Source: Nitrospirota bacterium (GTDB lineage: Bacteria; Nitrospirota; Thermodesulfovibrionia; Thermodesulfovibrionales; UBA6898). Taken from it: 64,000 nucleotides of DNA. The stretch spans positions 58,537 through 122,536 of the forward strand of contig JAJXTV010000003.1 of NCBI GenBank assembly GCA_021783515.1. Direction: 5' to 3'. Positions 58,338 to 64,000 of the stretch are shown here, piece by piece. The notes under the pieces were generated by a model. It worked only from the letters and a program-made list of their open reading frames with translations. It made no database searches and had not been told where the DNA came from. The translations under genes were made by a program, and so were the position numbers. Each line of letters starts with the position of its first letter. The first letter of the stretch is position 1.

Positions 58338-61300
58338 CTACGGACAGCTGTTATAGCTGTCATAAAAAGAGGCTGCGGCAGAATAAGCACTCGTCCTCAA
58401 CACACTCTGGTCTGCTGCCCTTACTCTCCAATACCAATTATTCCCGGCTGGCATGTCGTTGACGGTCCACGTGTTTGTCGCAAGCCAGGCGGGGCCCGAA
58501 TCATAGATTACGGTCGCAAAAGTGAAATCTGTGCTGACCTGCACACGATACATGGCGGGCAGGCCGTCACCGCCTGTAAGCGAGCTCCATGAAAAAGTAT
58601 GGTTATACGCTGTGGTGCAATTAGTGCTTTGCCCCAATTGCTCGCCTAACGTAGGTACTAACGGAGAAGAAGGCGGCGGCGGAGGCCCTACGTAGAATAC
58701 GACTGCGCCGGTGCCGATTCCTCCGTCCGGGTTGATCACTGTCACGTTATGCGCTCCCGAGATAGCGGAAGAGCCAACCGTAGCAGGCACTGTCAGGATT
58801 GTGGGGTCCACAAAGGTAACAGGACCCAGCGTTATGTTTGCGTCATTAAAGGAGACCGTTGCCCCACTCTGGAAGCCATTGCCGTTAATGGTCACTGTCG
58901 TCTGGGGGCTTCCTATGCTTGCCCCCGTAGGGCTTGCCCAGAATACGGCCGGGGCTGTATTATGCGAATTGATGGTGAGCACACCAGTCCCAATTCCGAA
59001 TGAGCCGTCCGGATTTACTACAAACGCATTATGGGCGCCAGTCGCTGCCGATAGCCCCACTGTGACAGGCACTGCCAGAGTTGTGGAATTCACAAAGGTA
59101 ACAGGCCCGGTTATTATGTATCCATCGTCGAACAAGACCGATGCCCCGTTCTGGAAGCCTGTGCCACAAATGTACACGATATATTGGGCGCTTCCCTGAG
59201 GCAGCGAATTGGGAGATGCCGAAGCGACCTGGAAGGTGACCGTAAACAGACCAGCGCCGGTACTGCTCTTTCCGTCAGGGTTAGTTACGGTTATGTCATG
59301 CGCCCCGAGTGTTGCGCCTTGCCCCACGTTAACCGGCACTGTCAGGGTTGTGGAATCTACAAAGGACGCAGTCCCTACCGTAATGTTTGCGTCGTTAAAC
59401 GAGACCGTTGCGCCATTCTGGAACCCCATGCCTCTTATTGTAACCGTCGTCTGAGGACTCCCAGCTGACAAAGAACCAGGGGATGCAGAGCTGACAATCG
59501 GACCGGCAATGACGGTAAACAGACCTGTCCCCGTTGCCGTCCCCCCATCCGGATTTGTCACGGTCACATCATGTGTTCCGAGTGTCGCGCCACCTCCCAC
59601 GGTAACAGATATGGCAAGCGAAGTTGAATCCACAAAAGAGACAACTCCTGTCGTTATGTCGGGATCATTAAAGGAGACGGCTGCTCCGCTTTGGAAGCCA
59701 GTCCCGGTAACGTTTATTGTAGTTTCTGCACTCCCCTGACTTATCATATTGGGAGATGTCGCGGTTACCGTAGGCGCCGCAGTGACAGTGAACATGTTGA
59801 CAACACACTCGCCCCCGTCAGGGTTTGTCACGACTACATCATGCGTGTACAGGCCGGCACAAGCACCTACGGTAACCGGTAGCGTGATCGTTGTAGAGTT
59901 CACAACAGTAATAGTCCCAACAGTTATGCAGCCATCCATGAACGAGACCGTCGCGCCGCCCTGAAACCCGGTACCCGTAATCGTTACTGTTGTCATGTCG
60001 CCGCCACGTCCCCTTGAGTTGGGAGATAATGAGTTTATCTGTGGACCGGCAGTGACAGTGAAAACGCCGACTCCGGTGCCCGTCCCCCCGTCGGAATGAG
60101 TTACCGTTACGTTGTGGGCGCCCACTGCCGCGTTTTGAAGAACCCTGACCGGCACTGTCATGGTTGTCGAATTGACCACGTAAGGGCTTGCTCCAAGCAA
60201 TATGTTCGGGTCATTGAAGGAGACCGCAGGGAAATACTGGAACCCGGTGCCGGTAATAGTGACCGTAACCTGACCGCTCCAGGCCTTTCCCTGAGGTATT
60301 GAATTGGGAGATGTGGCGGTTACAGTCGGATTCGCTGTGACCGTAAAAACTCCCTTTCCAATATTAACGCCTCCGTCAGGATTCCACACTGTTATATCGC
60401 ATGGGCCTACTGCAGCGTTCGGCATCACGTCGACATTTGTTCTAAGGGTTGTGGAATCCACAAAAGTAATGGGGCCTGTCAGCACGTTTGAGCTGAAAGC
60501 AACTAATGCGCCGTTCTGGAACCCGGTGCCCCTGATGGTTAATGTTCCACTTGTTCCCTGAGCCATCGCGCCGGGAGACGTAGAGGTCGGGGTCGGAAGG
60601 GCAGCAACCGTGAAAATGCCTATCCCGGTCCCTGTCCCGCCGTCGGGGTTGGTAACCGTTACATTATGCGGACCAACTGTCGCGCCCGGATAGCCGACCT
60701 CAACAGGAACTGTCAGCGTTGTCGTATTAACAAACGTAACTGCGCTTTCCGGGAGTACAGACGTGTCATTAAACGATACTGTTGCACCGCTCTGAAAGCC
60801 GGTACCAGTAATGGTCACTATCGTATGGGCGCAGCCCAGACACATCGAATTGGGAGATGTCGAGGCCGGTTGAGGACCTTCAGTCACCGTGAACAAGTTA
60901 TTGCCCGTGGCGGTTGATCCGTCCGGATTACTTACCGTCACACTATGCGCTCCTGTTGCTGCTGTCTGACCTACGGTAACAGGCATTGTCAGGGTCGACG
61001 CACTTACGAAGGTGACAGCACCAAAAGTAATGCCCGGGTCATTGAAGGAGACCGCTGCGCTGCTCTGAAAGCCGGTACCGGTAACGGTCACTGTTGTCTG
61101 GGCGCTCCCCTGAGGTTCCGAATTGGGATTTATGGACGTTACAGCCGGGGCTGGTGCGACCGTGAACAAACTATTGCCTGTACCCGTCGATCCGTCCGGA
61201 TTTTTCACCGTCACATTATGCGCGCCTAGCGCTGCAGAAGCGCCTACAGTGACAGGCACTGTCAGGGTTGATGAATTTATAAAGGTAACGGCACCCAACG

Positions 61301-64000
61301 CTATATTTGCGTCATTAAACGATACGGTTGCCCCGCTCTGGAAGTTGCTTCCCGTGATGTTTACCGTTACCTGGAGGCTGCCCTGGGCCCTTGAGCCGGG
61401 CGATACAGAGGTCACTATCGGGGCAGTAACAGTGAAGAGACCCGTTCCGGTGCCGGTTCCGCCATCGGGGTTATTCACCGTAACATTATGTGCGCCGAGT
61501 GCAGCGGATGCACCTATCGTAACAGGCACTGTCAGGGTCGTGGAATTCACAAAGGAGACAGTCCCTGCAGTTATGGCAGGATCGTTGAAGGAGACCATAG
61601 CGCCGTTTTCGAAGCCGGTACCCGCAATGGTCACTTGGGCCTGAATGCCGTTTCGAGGCATAGAATTTGGTGATGCCGAGGTCGGGTGTGGTCCGTCAGA
61701 AACTGTGAACACGCCCGTTCCGGTGCCGGTTCCGCCATCGGGGTTATTCACCGTAACATTATGTGCGCCGAGTGCAGCGGATGCACCTACCGTAACAGGC
61801 ACTGTCAGGGTCGTGGAATTCACAAAGGTGACAGTTCCTGCGTTTATGTTCGGATCATTGAAGGCGACGGTAGCGCCGGTTCGGAAGCCGGTGCCGGTGA
61901 TGGTCACCGATGCTTGGGCGCTCCCCTGGGCACTGGTATTCGGAGATGTGGATGTTACTGTCGGTGCAGCGGTAACCGTGAACAGGCCAATCCCGGTTCC
62001 TGTCCCTCCGTCTGGGTTTGTCACCGTCACATTATGCGTTCCTAATGTTGCGCCCTGGCCCACTGTTACCGGCACTGCCAGTTCGAAGGTACTTACAAAG
62101 GAGACACTCCCGGTAGTTATGTTCGGATCATTGAATGAGACCGTTGCGCCGTTTTGGAAGTTATAAAAACCAAACCCATAGTCGATCGCATAAATATGAA
62201 CAGTTGTCTGGGCGCTCCCCCGGGCCCTTGAGTTGGGGGATGTCGAGCTTACGAGCGGGGCAAGGGTGACCGTAAACGGACCAGTTCCGCTTCCGCCGTC
62301 CGGATTCGTCACGGTCAAATAGTGCGTGCCCACCCATGATATCCCCACCGTGACGGGTGCCGTCAAAGTGGTCGTATTGACAAATGTCACGGCGCCCACG
62401 GATATGCCCGAATCGCCGCACGAGGCAGTGGCGCCGTTTTGGAATCCGGTGCCCGTAATGGTCAGCGTTGCCTGGGTCCCCTGACTTATAGCGGGAGAGA
62501 TCGATGTTATCCGGGGGCCGGCAGTGACCGTAAACACCCCTGTTCCGGTCCCTGTCCCCCCGTCTGGGTTTGTCACTGTGATGTCATGTGCTCCCAAAGC
62601 CGCGCCTTGCCCTACCGTGACAGGCACTGTCAGGGTTGACGGATTTACAAAGGTAACGGCCCCCGTCGTTATGGCTGCATCGTGGAAAGAGACCATCGCA
62701 CCGTTCTGGAAGCTGTGACCGATGATAGTTATCGTTACCGTTGAGGCCCCTTGTGGTCTGGTATTGGGCGAAAGGGAAATGACAGCCGGCGCTCCCCCCT
62801 CCCAATTCGTTACCGCATTCCACTTCTGGTTGTTCGGCCAGGCGTTGCCGTTAGTGGCGTCATGGCAGGCTACCCCGCCAAATCCGCTTGCGCCGGGGGA
62901 AATCACTGCGGAGCTGGTTCCCGAACCTCTTCCGGATCCGCCGCCGGGGAAATGCCCGCTGCCGTTTCCGGAGCCGCTGCCGTAATTGATGTTGCCGCCG
63001 CTGCCGCTGCTGGAACCCCAACCCGCCGAGCCGCCCTTCGTAACACCGTTTCTGTGGCTGTAGTCAAGGCAGTTTGTTACCATCAGGCGCGGCAGATTCG
63101 AGTTATGCACCGTATGACACTTTGAACAGGTGTAGGAATGCTTTGCATTGTCGGCGTTGGCCCCCTGGCCTCCCCATCCCTTTACCGTATTATGCACCCT
63201 GTTCATGGACTGCCAGGCATAGCTGCTGTTGCCGGCAGAGGGATTGAGTACAGACTGGGGATGGCACTGCAGACACAGGCCGCCGAACTGATTCACGCTC
63301 TCGCCGACGCGTGCAGTACTGGCCCAGTCCCAGTTGGCAAAGGTATTTTCGTCAATGTGATAATTTGGCAGGCCGGCATCGCTATAACCGCCCTGACCGC
63401 TGAAGATCACTCCGTGGCCGCTTCCTGTAATAGTCGTAATGGTCGCCGCGGAATCTTCCTTATAAGGCGACGTCATGAACGTCCCCTTAAGAAGGGGAAT
63501 GGCATATGGAGCGTCTGCCGCGATTGTCGGGCTTACGCCGTGCGGGTCATGACACGACGTGCAGAGGCCGTTTATCGGTGAGGTTCCGTCGCCGCTTGTC
63601 AGAGCGGACGATGCCCCGAAATGTCCTCCCTGGTTCCCTGTGCTTGCTTTATAGGGATAGCGTTGCTGTGACGGGAAGGCGGATGTCCCGCTTCCCCAAT
63701 ATGGCGACTCCCAGTAGCTCATTATTGGCTGCGTGGCGCCATATGTGTTCTGATAGCCCCAGGGGGTTGTTCCGCTGCTTTGCGTCATGTGGCAATCAAA
63801 GCATAAACCGGCGCCGGGGTTGAACGCATTATGATCTGAAGCCGATCCGCCGGAAGCGGGGGCGTAATCAACTGAATATCCGCCCTTGCCCGCGTTCGTG
63901 TCTTTCAACATGCCGCCGTTGACCGTGGCGCTCGCATACGTGGTCGTCGTCCCCGCCACTGTCGAACCGTGGGAGTTATGGCAGTCGAAACAGGCGACGT
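58338..64000 (-). CDS. Giant multiheme surface protein with 15 IPT/TIG repeats, 5' end outside the window
   Basis: The frame is open from the window edge to TAG 58338, so at least 1,886 residues are present and the start is not. The N-terminal part in view has five CxxCH heme sites: CFDCHNSHG (63978-63992), CFDCHMTQS (63789-63803), CTSCHDPHG, CLQCHPQS and CSKCHTVH. Two later sites look broken (CLDYSH and GGVACHD). Then come a Gly/Ser-rich stretch, 15 tandem IPT/TIG beta-sandwich repeats, and a C-terminal fibronectin III-like domain (QVSTDFTFATVIYDSGP...WYWRVRAAD). It is likely exported and surface-bound, possibly for electron transfer with an extended stalk. No TM is seen in this part. Confidence 0.85.
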   Translation of the reverse strand, partial: VACFDCHNSHGSTVAGTTTTYASATVNGGMLKDTNAGKGGYSVDYAPASGGSASDHNAFNPGAGLCFDCHMTQSSGTTPWGYQNTYGATQPIMSYWESPYWGSGTSAFPSQQRYPYKASTGNQGGHFGASSALTSGDGTSPINGLCTSCHDPHGVSPTIAADAPYAIPLLKGTFMTSPYKEDSAATITTITGSGHGVIFSGQGGYSDAGLPNYHIDENTFANWDWASTARVGESVNQFGGLCLQCHPQSVLNPSAGNSSYAWQSMNRVHNTVKGWGGQGANADNAKHSYTCSKCHTVHNSNLPRLMVTNCLDYSHRNGVTKGGSAGWGSSSGSGGNINYGSGSGNGSGHFPGGGSGRGSGTSSAVISPGASGFGGVACHDATNGNAWPNNQKWNAVTNWEGGAPAVISLSPNTRPQGASTVTITIIGHSFQNGAMVSFHDAAITTGAVTFVNPSTLTVPVTVGQGAALGAHDITVTNPDGGTGTGTGVFTVTAGPRITSISPAISQGTQATLTITGTGFQNGATASCGDSGISVGAVTFVNTTTLTAPVTVGISWVGTHYLTVTNPDGGSGTGPFTVTLAPLVSSTSPNSRARGSAQTTVHIYAIDYGFGFYNFQNGATVSFNDPNITTGSVSFVSTFELAVPVTVGQGATLGTHNVTVTNPDGGTGTGIGLFTVTAAPTVTSTSPNTSAQGSAQASVTITGTGFRTGATVAFNDPNINAGTVTFVNSTTLTVPVTVGASAALGAHNVTVNNPDGGTGTGTGVFTVSDGPHPTSASPNSMPRNGIQAQVTIAGTGFENGAMVSFNDPAITAGTVSFVNSTTLTVPVTIGASAALGAHNVTVNNPDGGTGTGTGLFTVTAPIVTSVSPGSRAQGSLQVTVNITGSNFQSGATVSFNDANIALGAVTFINSSTLTVPVTVGASAALGAHNVTVKNPDGSTGTGNSLFTVAPAPAVTSINPNSEPQGSAQTTVTVTGTGFQSSAAVSFNDPGITFGAVTFVSASTLTMPVTVGQTAATGAHSVTVSNPDGSTATGNNLFTVTEGPQPASTSPNSMCLGCAHTIVTITGTGFQSGATVSFNDTSVLPESAVTFVNTTTLTVPVEVGYPGATVGPHNVTVTNPDGGTGTGIGIFTVAALPTPTSTSPGAMAQGTSGTLTIRGTGFQNGALVAFSSNVLTGPITFVDSTTLRTNVDVMPNAAVGPCDITVWNPDGGVNIGKGVFTVTANPTVTATSPNSIPQGKAWSGQVTVTITGTGFQYFPAVSFNDPNILLGASPYVVNSTTMTVPVRVLQNAAVGAHNVTVTHSDGGTGTGVGVFTVTAGPQINSLSPNSRGRGGDMTTVTITGTGFQGGATVSFMDGCITVGTITVVNSTTITLPVTVGACAGLYTHDVVVTNPDGGECVVNMFTVTAAPTVTATSPNMISQGSAETTINVTGTGFQSGAAVSFNDPDITTGVVSFVDSTSLAISVTVGGGATLGTHDVTVTNPDGGTATGTGLFTVIAGPIVSSASPGSLSAGSPQTTVTIRGMGFQNGATVSFNDANITVGTASFVDSTTLTVPVNVGQGATLGAHDITVTNPDGKSSTGAGLFTVTFQVASASPNSLPQGSAQYIVYICGTGFQNGASVLFDDGYIITGPVTFVNSTTLAVPVTVGLSAATGAHNAFVVNPDGSFGIGTGVLTINSHNTAPAVFWASPTGASIGSPQTTVTINGNGFQSGATVSFNDANITLGPVTFVDPTILTVPATVGSSAISGAHNVTVINPDGGIGTGAVVFYVGPPPPPSSPLVPTLGEQLGQSTNCTTAYNHTFSWSSLTGGDGLPAMYRVQVSTDFTFATVIYDSGPAWLATNTWTVNDMPAGNNWYWRVRAADQSVLRTSAYSAAASFYDSYNSCP
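61441..61556 (-). repeat. Near-identical segment, copy A (fifth IPT/TIG unit)
   Basis: This 116-bp segment matches 61714-61829 with a single mismatch (T against C in the run CACCTA[T/C]CGT), offset by exactly 273 bp or 91 codons. Other unit pairs are far more diverged, so this reflects recent duplication or gene conversion. Confidence 0.8.
61714..61829 (-). repeat. Near-identical segment, copy B (fourth IPT/TIG unit)
   Basis: Partner of 61441-61556, one mismatch over 116 bp. Identity falls off sharply on both sides, which fits a gene-conversion tract better than a whole-unit duplication. Confidence 0.8.

Larger units (their letters stand above)
58690..62796 (-). repeat. Array of 15 tandem IPT/TIG repeats within the multiheme protein
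   Basis: The typical unit is about 91 residues (273 bp). Each begins with a SPNS..QGSAQTTVTITGTGF-like part, continues with FQNGATVSFND..I..G.VTFVNSTTLTVPV.VG, and ends HNVTVTNPDGGTGTG.GLFTV. Three copies deviate in length: the second is shortened after GISWVG, the third has a six-residue insert (YAIDYGFGFYN), and the ninth is divergent. Confidence 0.85.

Noticed and set aside
60838..60860. CLGCAH in an IPT/TIG unit as a heme-binding site
   Set aside because: The spacing is CxxC-x-H rather than CxxCH, and it sits in the opening strand of a beta repeat where other copies have SPNS..QGSA.

Overview
This is a 64-kb, high-GC (roughly 60%) chromosomal window from a Gram-negative bacterium. Evidence for an LPS outer membrane is a set of three heptosyltransferases (one fused to GmhB), many lipoproteins with clear lipoboxes, a SppA-like peptidase and a lytic transglycosylase. 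A DsrE/DsrH-type sulfur-relay pair, a YeeE/YedE transporter, B12-binding radical SAM proteins, archaemetzincin, BioW and a giant multiheme surface protein together suggest an anaerobic sediment or groundwater bacterium, perhaps Nitrospirota (Thermodesulfovibrionia-like) or a deltaproteobacterial lineage. That placement is inference; there is no rRNA in the window. I see no CRISPR array, transposase, integrase or prophage.

Layout. 1-5101 (minus strand): DUF2207-LemA, a TrkA-type K+ channel, DedA and CorA. 5253-8512: citrate synthase, a 38-codon remnant of a DJ-1/PfpI gene, and a DUF255 thioredoxin-fold protein. 8706-10256: a repetitive surface lipoprotein. 10365-15386: LPS-core and sulfur genes (WaaF-GmhB fusion, WaaC, DsrE, mini-DsrH, GT39). 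15527-18598: two tandem CBS proteins, a receiver protein, YeeE/YedE and a TusA-like protein with a C-terminal CCxC. 18636-24627: FAD oxidoreductase, B12-radical SAM, HD hydrolase and two aldolases. 25265-27520: pxpBAC (5-oxoprolinase). 27775-28590: a lower-GC YdcF gene. 28710-31880: a SUMF1-domain protein divergent from xseAB, archaemetzincin and an enoyl-CoA hydratase stub. 31884-34401: a tail-anchored unknown, a second B12-radical SAM and a cupredoxin lipoprotein. 34447-40853: tRNA-Asp, tRNA-Val, lytic transglycosylase, nadA, a third heptosyltransferase, tadA, a SppA-like peptidase, PilZ, two tiny ORFs and tRNA-Ser. 40868-44162 (minus): DUF1992, DUF6941 and znuABC. 44282-49244: MFS, tsaB-rimI, amrS (minus), FmdB and a receiver protein with a helical tail. 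49308-57027: one long collinear run, valS - tail-anchored unknown - nadC - acyP - MshEN - bioB - bioW - lipid kinase. 57070-64000 (minus): mnmA and the 3' 5.6 kb of a giant multiheme/15xIPT-TIG protein that continues past the window edge.

Three themes tie the window together. First, many start codons lie only 5-11 nt after a TATAAT-like -10 box, which implies widespread leaderless or near-leaderless mRNAs. Second, two different enzymes (PfpI, enoyl-CoA hydratase) survive only as C-terminal stubs behind intact genes. Third, several small or unusual proteins sit beside known sulfur, c-di-GMP, translation and surface genes and are the best candidates for undescribed biology: the TusA-like CCxC protein, the 56-aa DsrH-like protein, the 30-aa TM peptide and the valS-coupled tail-anchored protein.
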